Shown here: positions 52,626 to 61,136 of the stretch, piece after piece
How the letters are laid out: each line of letters starts with the position of its first letter
How positions within the stretch are numbered: the stretch's first letter is position 1
Source: Bradyrhizobium frederickii
GTDB taxonomy: Bacteria; Pseudomonadota; Alphaproteobacteria; Rhizobiales; Xanthobacteraceae
NCBI RefSeq assembly: GCF_004570865.1
Contig: NZ_SPQS01000002.1
Coordinates: 248,001-312,000 of the forward strand
Length of the DNA: 64,000 nt
Direction: 5' to 3'
Made by a program: the position numbers and the translations under genes
Notes under the pieces: model-generated
The model's input: the letters and a program-made list of their open reading frames with translations, nothing else
Database searches by the model: none
What the model was told of the DNA's origin: nothing

Positions 52626-53675
52626 TCACCTTTGTTCTTCGGTAGAAAATCCCCCGAAGAGCTGGGTCAGGGGTTCGCCCATATACGAGTCCTTGAATTC
52701 ATGCGGGTGCACGAACTCTTCCTTAAACCACGGGAAACGAGCTGGACTGAAAGCTTCGATCAGCCAGTCGATCATGTGCCGCACGCGCGGAATACGGCCG
52801 CTACCGGGATGGTAGGACAGCCAGATATCCAGCGGTCGGTTCAGCTCGACCTCCAGTGGAATCAACTTCCCCCCAAGCGCAATGGCGTAGCTGGGGAAGA
52901 CGCCGATGCCGGCGCCATTCGCGACCGCCCAATAGTTGGCGCTCGAGACATTGGTCTTCATGACCAGAAGGTCCCGTTCCGAAACGCCCGGGAAGAAGCT
53001 TTCGAAAGACTCCTTGGCGGCGAGCTGGTCGGCGAATTGCAGCACCAGGCGATGCTTGATCAATTCCGCGGCCGAACGCGGCGCGCCATGTTTTGCGATG
53101 TATTTCTCGGAGGCCCAGAACATCAGGTGCATGCGGCCGAGCCGCACCAGCTTGATGTCGAGGGCCGAGGGACGCGACAGATGGATGGCGACGTCGGCCT
53201 CGTGGCGCGAGACATCGGCCGAGCGCATCGCGCAATGCAGGTCGACCAGGATCTTCGGATAGGCCTGCTGAAACTCGACCAGGCGCGGGGCGAGCCAGAA
53301 CGTGCCGAGCCCCTCAGTAACGGCGACCCGGACCTCGCCGGACAACGCGTTGGCCATCGAATCGCTGGCCCGCAGCACGTCGAAGGTGGCAGCCTCCATG
53401 CGCTCGACGGCGGACACCACCAGCGCGCCTTCATCGGTCAGATGGGTGCCGTGGACGTCGCGGGTGAATAGCGTGGTGCCGGTCTGGCGTTCGAAATCGT
53501 CGATCCGGCGGCGCACGGCGTTGATCGACAACGACAGGCGTTCGGCCGCCGACCGGAAGCTTCCGCATCGGACGACTTCAAGAAATATGCGGGCCGCATC
53601 CCAATCCGAGAGGCCGCTGAGATTTGTCTTTTGGCGTTCCGTCAGAGGAACGCCCCTTTCCGCCAAGGAGTGCAT
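52626..53675 (-). CDS. LysR-family transcriptional regulator
   Basis: 349 residues, longer than most LysR proteins, with about 25 extra residues at the N-terminus (MHSLAERGVPLTERQKTNLSGL in parts) before the winged helix (SFRSAAERLSLSINAVRRRIDDFE). The effector domain runs from about 115 with GEVRVAVTEGLGTFWLAPRL. The C-terminus (about 310-349) is also extended. The reading frame runs on without a break to the end shown. It faces the 483-bp region on its right across a divergent gap. Target unknown. Confidence 0.87.
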   Translation of the reverse strand: MHSLAERGVPLTERQKTNLSGLSDWDAARIFLEVVRCGSFRSAAERLSLSINAVRRRIDDFERQTGTTLFTRDVHGTHLTDEGALVVSAVERMEAATFDVLRASDSMANALSGEVRVAVTEGLGTFWLAPRLVEFQQAYPKILVDLHCAMRSADVSRHEADVAIHLSRPSALDIKLVRLGRMHLMFWASEKYIAKHGAPRSAAELIKHRLVLQFADQLAAKESFESFFPGVSERDLLVMKTNVSSANYWAVANGAGIGVFPSYAIALGGKLIPLEVELNRPLDIWLSYHPGSGRIPRVRHMIDWLIEAFSPARFPWFKEEFVHPHEFKDSYMGEPLTQLFGGFSTEEQR

Positions 53676-53844
53676 ACAAGTCCTTTCGGACTGCTAAACT
53701 GGCAGAATCCAGCGCAAACCACAACCACTGCGGGTTGGGGATGATGAGTTTTGAACTGTCATCCTTACTATCTAGTGGGGTGGTATTTAGATGCTGGCAT
53801 GGGCTGGGAATTGGGTGGATTGTCGCCCGCATAAGGGGTGTGGC

Positions 53845-54144
53845 GTGAGTTCCGTTGCGAGCCGTGAAAGGGCTGCGGGATTGCAGGCGCAGTCCGCGAC
53901 GACCGTCTTTGCGCGCAAGCCGGCGTCGTATCCTTCAGTGGATCAATTGCAGCGCGCCAAGCGTTCGCTTCCGAACTGCTTCGCGCATCGCCAACAGCGC
54001 GACGCGGCGATGGTGGCCGGAACCGCAGTTCCGCGACAGAAACCCACCGAAATCAGGTTCAGAGGCGCAGTGGCCTCATGCTATCCTCGGTATTCCAGGG
54101 GTGCCGAGGGGGTCGTCACAATCACGTCTCGCAGGCCGAATTAA
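53845..54144 (+). CDS. Possible small protein in the 483-bp gap (low confidence)
   Basis: A 99-codon frame starting GTG behind AAGGGG, ending just before the next small gene. It is Arg/Ala/Ser-rich, with no helix pattern, domain or signal, and its third-position composition is weaker in the second half. It may be only a chance frame. The rest of 53676-54158 holds no other gene I can support; AT-rich stretches near 53740-53790 may carry the LysR promoter. Confidence 0.25.
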   Translation: MSSVASRERAAGLQAQSATTVFARKPASYPSVDQLQRAKRSLPNCFAHRQQRDAAMVAGTAVPRQKPTEIRFRGAVASCYPRYSRGAEGVVTITSRRPN

Positions 54145-54158
54145 CGGAAAGAACGCCG

Positions 54159-54425
54159 GTGTCGCATTCAGACGAACAGTTGCAGTCGGTGCTGGAAACG
54201 CTCGAGGAGTGCCGCAAGGTTCTCAATGCGTGCAACAGCCGGGAGTCGGCCGATCTGCTGTCCATAGTCATCCTCGACGTCAGGATGAAGCTCAAAGGAA
54301 TAGACAGTGCCGATCTCAAGGCATTGTGCGACGAAATGCTGCGGAGCGCTGCGAGCGTGCCGCCGCCGCCTTCCAAGCAGACGCAGGACCAGCCCCGGCG
54401 TCCGCTGCTCCGCGTGGTGAAGTAG
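54159..54425 (+). CDS. Small hypothetical protein
   Basis: 88 residues from GTG behind GGAAAG. Mostly helical by pattern (LQSVLETLEECRKVLNACNS, ADLLSIVILDVRMKLKGI), then a Pro-rich tail (VPPPPSKQTQDQP). No signal or membrane helix. I do not recognise the family, and the short size leaves some doubt. It lies 205 bp before ccdA in the same direction; the gap between has nothing I can name. Confidence 0.55.
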   Translation: MSHSDEQLQSVLETLEECRKVLNACNSRESADLLSIVILDVRMKLKGIDSADLKALCDEMLRSAASVPPPPSKQTQDQPRRPLLRVVK

Positions 54426-54630
54426 CCGCGCCGCCGAACCTCGCTTTTTGGCGAGATTTGTGCGCGTCTCGATGCCGCACCTGTGATCGCAGACGGCATC
54501 GGGAGGAGCCCTGGTTTCGTGCGCCTCTGTTGCGCATTCTCCGGCATCGGCTACACCAGAGCCGGTTCGGCTCCGGCCGGGCGCATTTCCCGCGCGCCGT
54601 ACCGGTACCTGAGATGGCTCAGACGGCATC

Positions 54631-55362
54631 ATGCAAAATGTTTCGATCCCGGCGGCGCTGATTGCCGGCCTCGTCAGCTTCCTTTCGCCTTGCGTCCTGC
54701 CGCTGGTCCCGCCCTATCTGATCTACCTCACCGGCGCCACGATCGAGCACGTCGAGAGCGACGAGCCGCCCTCGGCCTCCAAGCGCGCAATCCTGATGTC
54801 GGCGCTGCTGTTCGTGCTGGGCTTCTCCACGGTGTTCGTCGCGCTCGGCGCCAGCGCCTCGCTGATCGGCGGGCTGATCCGGGCCTGGTCGGCGGAGCTG
54901 TCGATCCTCGCCGGCATCGTCATTATCGTCATGGGCCTGCATTTCCTCGGGCTGACGCGCATCGGCCTGTTGATGCGCGAGGGACGGCTGCCGATCCCGA
55001 AGCCGGTCGGCCTGTGGGGCGCCTACATCATGGGGCTCGCGTTCGCCTTCGGCTGGACGCCCTGTATCGGCCCGATCCTCGCCGCGATCCTGTCGATCGC
55101 CGCGGCTGAAACCACGGTGACGAAGGGCGCGGGCCTGCTCGCGGTCTATTCCGCGGGCCTCGGCATTCCCTTCCTGATCGCCGCCCTGATGATCGAGCAG
55201 TTCTCGGCACTGTTCGCGCGTATGAAGGGCCACCTCGTCAATGTCGAGCGCGCCATGGGCGTCCTGATGGTGATCACCGGCATCGGTTTTCTCACCGGCG
55301 CGGTCTCGAATGTCAGCATCTGGCTGCTGGAGACCTTTCCAGCGCTGCAGACGATCGGCTAG
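54631..55362 (+). CDS. ccdA: CcdA, cytochrome c biogenesis disulfide carrier
   Basis: 243 residues, six membrane helices. The two working cysteines are in FLSPCVLPLVPPYL (Cys21) and FGWTPCIGPIL (Cys145), each beside prolines as the family requires. It passes reducing electrons from cytosolic thioredoxin across the membrane for cytochrome c maturation, which the two c-type subunits of the cbb3 oxidase need, although the genes are 23 kb apart. It starts MQNVSIPAALIAGLVSF. No neighbours of the cytochrome c maturation system are in the window. Confidence 0.95.
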   Translation: MQNVSIPAALIAGLVSFLSPCVLPLVPPYLIYLTGATIEHVESDEPPSASKRAILMSALLFVLGFSTVFVALGASASLIGGLIRAWSAELSILAGIVIIVMGLHFLGLTRIGLLMREGRLPIPKPVGLWGAYIMGLAFAFGWTPCIGPILAAILSIAAAETTVTKGAGLLAVYSAGLGIPFLIAALMIEQFSALFARMKGHLVNVERAMGVLMVITGIGFLTGAVSNVSIWLLETFPALQTIG

Positions 55363-55496
55363 CTCCCACTGGAACCGGGTTTTCACGGATGGAAACCTAG
55401 TGGAACCGTTGCGAACCGTCAGGCATGCTGCCTGAGAGCGGCAGGACCCCCAAACCTTTCCGATCCCGAGGCGTTGGAGGGAGCAGGGACAGCCGC

Positions 55497-55784
55497 ATGG
55501 TGGGAGATCACGTGACCAAGACGGTGCGCCTAGAGCCCATATCGGGCAACGTGGCCCTGGTGGCCTGGCAATTCGTGGGACAGCCCTTGCAGGAGTGGCC
55601 GAGCTGGGTTCAGTCCAGTTGCTCGCTTCAGAAGGATGCCGAGGGAAAATTCGAGCTTCGGCACGAGCGGCGTAGCGGCACCCAGATCGTCTATCTCGGC
55701 GAGTGGCTGGTGCGAGATCTCGATGGCGGCGTCGACTTCTACACCGACACCGAGATCTGGGCGCGGTTCGCCGCGAAACGCTGA
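55497..55784 (+). CDS. Small hypothetical protein
   Basis: 95 residues, all soluble. Trp-rich middle (LVAWQFVGQPLQEWPSWVQ), charged later part (GKFELRHERRSGTQIVYLGEWLVRDLDGG). No recognised domain. The start is ATG behind GGAGGGAGCAGGGAC; a GTG five codons later with GGGAG is also possible. The 134 bases before it carry three near-copies of TGGAA(A)CC (from about 55370), whose role is unknown. It is followed after 260 bp by the heme peroxidase gene. Confidence 0.6.
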   Translation: MVGDHVTKTVRLEPISGNVALVAWQFVGQPLQEWPSWVQSSCSLQKDAEGKFELRHERRSGTQIVYLGEWLVRDLDGGVDFYTDTEIWARFAAKR

Positions 55785-56044
55785 AGCGCGACGAGATCGC
55801 CGCGCATCGTGCGTCGCGCCTTAGTCTCACTTGCTCGAGCTTCGGGCGATCAAAAGCCCGTGTCGTCAGTGGGGCAAAAAGCCTCGCCGGCAGGACTCAC
55901 CCACGAGATGCAATCTGTGGTAATATTTCCTTGTACTGCACCCTGAGGGGCAATTTTCAAAAGCGTATACTGAAACGGGAATTTCAACCCAATCGACAAC
56001 TTCGTCGCCCCTCTCCCCACAGCATTTCAAGGCAGGAGCAAGCG

Positions 56045-57589
56045 ATGGGAACCGAGGTCAACGTTCATCCCGGTCACGGCAAGGCCGGACGTCAGCCGAC
56101 GCGACAATTTCTCGATACGCTTTCCGGGCACGACGACCCGGGCATGTTTGGTCGGATGTTTCCGACCCTGGAGCCGCTGGCCGTCGATGACGGTCCGCTC
56201 CATGAACTCGCCGATGCGATGAAGGACCCCAACCCCGGCGATCCCGCGGGAAACAATGCCAACGTACCGGCCGGCTTCACCTATCTCGGCCAATTCGTCG
56301 ACCACGACATCACGCTCGACCTGACCTCCTTTGGCGAGAAGGAAGCCGATCCGACGGCGGTCACGAATTTTCGCACGCCCGCCCTCGACCTCGACAGCGT
56401 CTACGGTCTCGGTCCGGACGGAAGCCGCCATTTGTACGCGCGCAATTCGGCCAGCGACACCGGCAAGACTCCGGGTCCCAAGCTCCTGATCGGCAAGACC
56501 GTCAACGTCGATGACATCACCGGGGACCATCGCAACGACCTGCCGCGCAATCCCGAGGGGTTTGCCCTCATCGGCGATCATCGTAACGACGAGAATCTGC
56601 TGGTCGCGCAAACCCATCTTGCGATGCTGAAGTTTCACAACAAGGTCTGCGACCAGCTCGCGGCGTCGGGCAAGCCGCAGGGCGAGATCTTCGAGGAAGC
56701 GCGCCGGATCGTGACCTGGCACTATCAATGGATGGTCCTGCACGATTTCGTCGAGCGGATCACCGAAAAGGGGATCGTGGCGAAGATCCTCGAGCAGGGG
56801 CGGCGCTTCTACCGCTTCAAGAAGACACCCTACATGCCCGTCGAGTTTTCCGCGGCGGTCTATCGTCTTGGCCACAGCATGGTTCGCCAGGTCTATAGCC
56901 ACAACCGGATCTTCACGCCGGGCGGCCTCGCTCCGGCGACGCTCGACCTGCTGTTCAGGTTTACCGGGCTCTCGGGCGGCATCATCGGCGATCTCGCGCC
57001 GAATCCGATCCAGCCACCGCTCCCGCTTCCGGTGCTTTCAAGCAACTGGATCATCGACTGGCGGCGCTTCTACCAGATCCTGCCGAACAATCCTCCGGGC
57101 GTGGGGTTCAATCCGTCGCGCAAGATCGATCCGTTCGTCGTGCCGCAGCTCCACACCTTGCCGGGCGATGGCGGCAGCCTGCCGTTCCGCAACCTCAAGC
57201 GCGGCGTGCTGTTGGGATTGCCGTCCGGACAGGACGTCGCCAAGGCCATGAAGATCAAGAATCCTCTGACCCCGGCCGAGATCTCGAAGGGGACCGACGG
57301 TGCCGTGGCGAGGAAGCATGGTCTGCACGAGCACACCCCGCTCTGGTACTACATCCTAAAGGAAGCGGAGCAGCGGGGCGGCGGCGAAAGGCTCGGACCG
57401 GTCGGGGCGACGCTGCTTGCCGAGGTCTTTGTCGGCCTCGTCCATGGCGATCACCAATCGTACCTCTGGCTCAAGGGCAAGAGCTGGAAGCCGACGCTTC
57501 CATCGCAAGTGCCGGGCGAGTTCACGATGGCCGACCTGCTGCGCTTCGTCGGTGATATCAGCCCGATCGACGGCATCTCGACCGTGTAG
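56045..57589 (+). CDS. Animal-type heme peroxidase family protein
   Basis: 514 residues with the animal heme peroxidase landmarks: distal YLGQFVDHDITLD (Asp86 heme link and Ca2+ ligand, His87 distal), catalytic Arg in GDHRNDENL (Arg180), HNKVC, and proximal His277 in YRLGHSMVR. The spacing fits the bacterial peroxicin-type enzymes that oxidise halides or phenols with H2O2. No classical signal peptide is seen; homologues may be exported by type I systems. The start ATG follows CAGGAGCAAGCG. The intergenic region on its left (260 bp) has no recognised promoter. Confidence 0.9.
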   Translation: MGTEVNVHPGHGKAGRQPTRQFLDTLSGHDDPGMFGRMFPTLEPLAVDDGPLHELADAMKDPNPGDPAGNNANVPAGFTYLGQFVDHDITLDLTSFGEKEADPTAVTNFRTPALDLDSVYGLGPDGSRHLYARNSASDTGKTPGPKLLIGKTVNVDDITGDHRNDLPRNPEGFALIGDHRNDENLLVAQTHLAMLKFHNKVCDQLAASGKPQGEIFEEARRIVTWHYQWMVLHDFVERITEKGIVAKILEQGRRFYRFKKTPYMPVEFSAAVYRLGHSMVRQVYSHNRIFTPGGLAPATLDLLFRFTGLSGGIIGDLAPNPIQPPLPLPVLSSNWIIDWRRFYQILPNNPPGVGFNPSRKIDPFVVPQLHTLPGDGGSLPFRNLKRGVLLGLPSGQDVAKAMKIKNPLTPAEISKGTDGAVARKHGLHEHTPLWYYILKEAEQRGGGERLGPVGATLLAEVFVGLVHGDHQSYLWLKGKSWKPTLPSQVPGEFTMADLLRFVGDISPIDGISTV

Positions 57590-57643
57590 AATTTGATCCG
57601 GAACGCGCGAAGCGATTTCTCCGGAATGCCCGAACGATGAGCT

Positions 57644-57682
57644 CAAGCGCGATGACGATTTGTTCCGGTCTCATCGCGCTTG
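57644..57682. repeat. Palindrome downstream of the peroxidase gene
   Basis: A perfect 12-bp stem, CAAGCGCGATGA (57644-57655) with TCATCGCGCTTG (57671-57682), around a 15-base loop. It lies between convergent peroxidase and histidine-kinase genes and may serve as a two-way terminator. The sequence is of a type often repeated in these genomes. Confidence 0.65.
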
Positions 57683-57706
57683 GGACGTCCGGCGATGTCC
57701 TCTCGT

Positions 57707-59215
57707 TCACCGCGCCTCGTCCAGCGTGCAGACCACCGTGCAGACCACGCCGCGCGGCAGGAAGTCGACGGTTGCTTCGCCGCCGAGCTGGTCGCGGGCG
57801 CTGCGCTCGATCAGGCGAGAGCCGAAGCCGCGCCGCACCGGCGCCGTCACCGGCGGTCCGCCGATCTCGGTCCAGATCAGCCGGAGCCGCGGCTTCGGCG
57901 CATCGGTGACGACCTCCCAGTCCAGCGTCACCCGCCCGGTCTCGTTGGACAGCGCTCCGTATTTCGCGGCGTTGGTGGCGATCTCGTGCACGATCATCGA
58001 CAGCACCACGGCGAGCCGCGGCGACAGCGGCACGGCAGGACCGGCCATGCGGATGCGGTCGGGGCCGTTCAGCAGGAATGGCTGAAGCGCGCGTGCGATC
58101 ACGTCGCGGAGCTCGGAGCCCGCCCATTTCTCCTGGCTCAGCAGGTTGTGCGCTTCGGCCAGCGCGCCGAGCCGGCCCTCGAACTTGATCCGCTCGTCCC
58201 GGCTGGCGCTGCGGAAAGTCTGCACCGCGATCGCCTGCATCAAGGCCAGTGTGTTCTTGACGCGATGGTTGAGCTCGTCGATCAACAGATCGTGCAGCAT
58301 CTCGCCGCGTGCGATCGTGGTCGCCATCCTGACGGCGAAGGTCAAGCCGGTCAGCAGCAGGATGCCGCCGATCAGGCTGGTGATCGCGATGTTGCGCCAG
58401 AGCGGCGCGATCAGCGAGCTCTCGGCGACGCCTGCCACGACGGTCCAGCCGGTCAGGGGCGACTTGGTAAAGGCAGAGGATAGCGGCACCCCGTCGAGCG
58501 AGACGGTCGAAAGGGCGGCCTCCGACATGCGGGACATCGCATCGTAGAGCGCCCCGGAAGCCTGCTTGCCGACCGTCTCGTTCGGGTTCGGTGCGCGCGC
58601 GAAGACGATGCCCTTGGTGTCGAGCAGGGATACGGTCCAGAGCTGGTCGGGCCGTTGCTTTTCCACCAGCTCCTGGAAAATGCCGATGGGTGGACTGAAG
58701 CAGAGGTCGTAGATCACCTCGCCGTCGCGGAACACCGGAACCTCGACGGTGAGCATCTGCCGCCCGCTGATCGCGCCGATGAACAGGTCGGAATATTGGG
58801 GCGACCTGTTTGTAAACACTCTCTCGATCGTCTCGAGATGGCCGCGCGGCGGCAGGCTTGCGGTGTCCTCCGTCGCAGAGGAAAACAACAGCCGGCCCTT
58901 GCGGTCGGAGATCAGCACCAGACCGCCTTTGCCATATTGCTCGACGAACCCGAGCGCGATGCGGCGGAAGGTCTGGAAATCGTCGTGGCGCAGGGAATTG
59001 GTCAATGCGAGCACCTGCAGGCCGCCGGTCATGCGCTGAACCTCGGAGTCCAGGACGAGGCGCATGCTTCGCACGTTCGCCACCACCCGGCGCGTCGCGT
59101 CGCTGCGGTCCTGCCAGTAATTATAAACGGCAATGCCGACCGCAAAGACGATCAGCGGCAACATCGTTCCCGTGACCAGAAGAGCGAGCCGGACCGGCAG
59201 GGTAAGCTTTGACAA
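57707..59215 (-). CDS. HWE-family sensor histidine kinase with extracytoplasmic sensor
   Basis: 502 residues: membrane helix (about 8-30), a long periplasmic sensor (about 35-270) of the double-Cache kind, a second helix (about 274-297), then the HWE/HisKA_2 kinase with phospho-acceptor His317 in LNHRVKN and the defining W-x-E (TWTEIGG-like LIWTEIGG) and GFGSRLIERSARDQLGG. No receiver or response-regulator gene is beside it. In this family the kinase often feeds the general stress response through PhyR; that is a family-based suggestion only. It diverges from the second TRAP operon across 323 bp in which no gene or clear motif was seen. Confidence 0.9.
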   Translation of the reverse strand: MSKLTLPVRLALLVTGTMLPLIVFAVGIAVYNYWQDRSDATRRVVANVRSMRLVLDSEVQRMTGGLQVLALTNSLRHDDFQTFRRIALGFVEQYGKGGLVLISDRKGRLLFSSATEDTASLPPRGHLETIERVFTNRSPQYSDLFIGAISGRQMLTVEVPVFRDGEVIYDLCFSPPIGIFQELVEKQRPDQLWTVSLLDTKGIVFARAPNPNETVGKQASGALYDAMSRMSEAALSTVSLDGVPLSSAFTKSPLTGWTVVAGVAESSLIAPLWRNIAITSLIGGILLLTGLTFAVRMATTIARGEMLHDLLIDELNHRVKNTLALMQAIAVQTFRSASRDERIKFEGRLGALAEAHNLLSQEKWAGSELRDVIARALQPFLLNGPDRIRMAGPAVPLSPRLAVVLSMIVHEIATNAAKYGALSNETGRVTLDWEVVTDAPKPRLRLIWTEIGGPPVTAPVRRGFGSRLIERSARDQLGGEATVDFLPRGVVCTVVCTLDEAR

Positions 59216-59538
59216 GCGCGGGCGTCCCGGTTCCAGCGCAGCGGCGCCGGATTATGATTTTGGGAGGACCATACGGGTGCGACTTGCGCGGCGCCACGAT
59301 TTTCGCATCCGCAGGTCGTCGGATGTCCGAAGAAGGCAGCCGAGCCGCGTGCCCGCAGCGGCCCGAGTTGCAGTGCAGCAGGTGGTGGCGGGGGGCCCTG
59401 CGACGAAGGAGTACCCCCAGCGCAGGCGAAATGACTTCCGTCCTGCCGAGGTTTTTCATACGCTTCCTTTCGCAAGCCGCATACCGGCTGCACTCACGGC
59501 CCGGCGACAGGGTCGGAGCATCAAAGGGAGGGGAGACG

Positions 59539-60537
59539 ATGAGGCGAAGGTCATTTCTCGCTGGTATCGGCGCGACCACTGCGGCGGCTACGATTGGCAT
59601 GCCGTCGATCCTCAGGGCGCAAGCGCCGGTCACGCTGAACGGCGCCGTGCAGTTCAACGACGACCACGCCTTCAACCGGGCTCTGCTCCGGTTCGAGGAG
59701 CTGGTGAAGAAGTATTACGGCAAGCCCGTCAATTTCACCCTGCACAGGAACTCTTCGCTCGGCCTCGAGAAGCAGTATTTCGAGTACATGTCGCAGGGCA
59801 AGGCGGTGGATTACGGCATCGTTTCGCCGGCGCACATGTCGACCTTCGCCAAGGCGGCCCCGTTCATCGACGCGCCCTTCGTGTTCAAGGGCATCGAGCA
59901 CATGAACAAGGTGGTCGAAGCCAATATCCTGGCGCCGATCGCCGACGAGGTCGCGGCGAAAGCCGAGGTCGTCCTGATCGGTTACGCGGGCGGCGGCATC
60001 CGCAACATCTTCGCCAACAAGCCGCTCAAGAACCTGGCCGATCTCAAGGGGCTCAAGGTCCGCGTGCAGGGCGCACCGATCTGGTCGAAGACCTTCGCGG
60101 CGGTCGGCATGAGCCCGACGGTGATCGCCTATAACGAGATCTACAACGCGATCCAGAACGGGGTGATCTCGGCCGGTGAAAACGAGGCGGCCGGCGTCGA
60201 GGCCATGAAGTTCTACGAAGTGGCCCCGCATCTCAACCTGACCCAGCACGCGGTGTCGATCCGGCCGATCTGCTTCTCGGTGAAGACGCTGAAGACGTTG
60301 CCGAAGGATTTGCAGGACGCGATCATGAAGGCCGGCAAGGAGGCCGGCGATTACGGCCGTCAGCTCGAGTCGAGCGAGGAGGTCGTCAAGCTCGACACGC
60401 TCGAGAAGGCCGGCAAGCTCAAGCGCGTCCCCTTCGAGGAGCGGGACGCCATGAAGAAACTCGCCGACCCCGTGATAGCCACCTACGCCAAGGAAATCGG
60501 CGCGGAAGGCATTTTCGAGAAGATCAACGCCGTCTGA
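59539..60537 (+). CDS. TRAP transporter substrate-binding protein (Tat-type signal)
   Basis: 332 residues. The N-terminus MRRRSFLAGIG has a twin-arginine pattern before a hydrophobic stretch ending SILRAQA, so export may be by Tat, unlike the first TRAP receptor. The DctP fold follows: LVKKYYGKPVNFTLHRNSS in parts, LKGLKVRVQGAPIWSKTFAAVGM, and IYNAIQNGVISAGENEAAG. It starts behind GGGAGGGGAGACG. Ligand unknown. Confidence 0.9.
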   Translation: MRRRSFLAGIGATTAAATIGMPSILRAQAPVTLNGAVQFNDDHAFNRALLRFEELVKKYYGKPVNFTLHRNSSLGLEKQYFEYMSQGKAVDYGIVSPAHMSTFAKAAPFIDAPFVFKGIEHMNKVVEANILAPIADEVAAKAEVVLIGYAGGGIRNIFANKPLKNLADLKGLKVRVQGAPIWSKTFAAVGMSPTVIAYNEIYNAIQNGVISAGENEAAGVEAMKFYEVAPHLNLTQHAVSIRPICFSVKTLKTLPKDLQDAIMKAGKEAGDYGRQLESSEEVVKLDTLEKAGKLKRVPFEERDAMKKLADPVIATYAKEIGAEGIFEKINAV

Positions 60538-60546
60538 GGTTTTGCG

Positions 60547-60598
60547 TCCGCCGACAGCAGCCCCGGGCAGGCCCCGCTTCCTGCCCGGACGTGGCGGA
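60547..60598 (+). terminator. Compound hairpin between TRAP receptor and DctQ genes
   Basis: An inner perfect 9-bp stem (60563-60571 with 60580-60588) sits inside an outer 6-bp stem (60547-60552 with 60593-60598). It lies at the same junction as the hairpin in the first TRAP operon and may set the ratio of receptor to permease. Confidence 0.6.
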
Positions 60599-60620
60599 TG
60601 TTCTGCCGCTGGGAGTCCCA

Positions 60621-61136
60621 ATGCCTGAAATGCCCGTCCCGTCCACACCGTCGCTGTGGCGCCGCGTCACGGCGGCCTATGCCAAGTTGCTGGAATTCCT
60701 GCTGGCCGCCTGCGTCGGCATCCTCGTTGTTCCGGTCACGCTGCAAATCATCTCACGCTACACGCCGTTCATTCCGTCCTACATCTGGACCGAGGAAATG
60801 GCGCGCTTCCTGTTTGTCTGGACGATCATGATCGGTGCCATGGTCGGCGTGCGCGAAGCCCAGCATTTCGAGGTCGACGTGTGGCCCGACCTGTCGCGGC
60901 GGTCGGAGGCTGCGGTGCGGATCCTGGCGCGTCTCGGCATATTGGCGCTGGCGCTGGTGTTCGTAACGGCGGGCCTCGAGTTCACGCGCTTTGCCTGGAA
61001 CAGAACGTCGGAGCTGGCGGATCTGCCGCTTTGGCTGATTCACGTGGCTTGGCCTGTTGCCGGCGTAACGTGGATCGTCTTCGCGGGCGAACAGATCATC
61101 GATGAAATGCGCGTTGTGGTCGGGGCAAGGCAATGA
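60621..61136 (+). CDS. TRAP transporter small permease (DctQ)
   Basis: 171 residues with four membrane helices and the DctQ motif SYIWTEEMARFLFVWTIMIGAMVG (in parts), then REAQHFEVDVWPDL. The start is ATG 7 bp after GGGAG. It joins receptor and large subunit. It overlaps the DctM gene by four bases (ATGA). Confidence 0.93.
   Translation: MPEMPVPSTPSLWRRVTAAYAKLLEFLLAACVGILVVPVTLQIISRYTPFIPSYIWTEEMARFLFVWTIMIGAMVGVREAQHFEVDVWPDLSRRSEAAVRILARLGILALALVFVTAGLEFTRFAWNRTSELADLPLWLIHVAWPVAGVTWIVFAGEQIIDEMRVVVGARQ

Noticed and set aside
59216..59538. Possible gene or RNA in the 323-bp gap between the HWE kinase and the second TRAP operon.
   Set aside because: Frames are short, lack ribosome sites and have no motif; no strong hairpin or sigma-factor pattern was seen.
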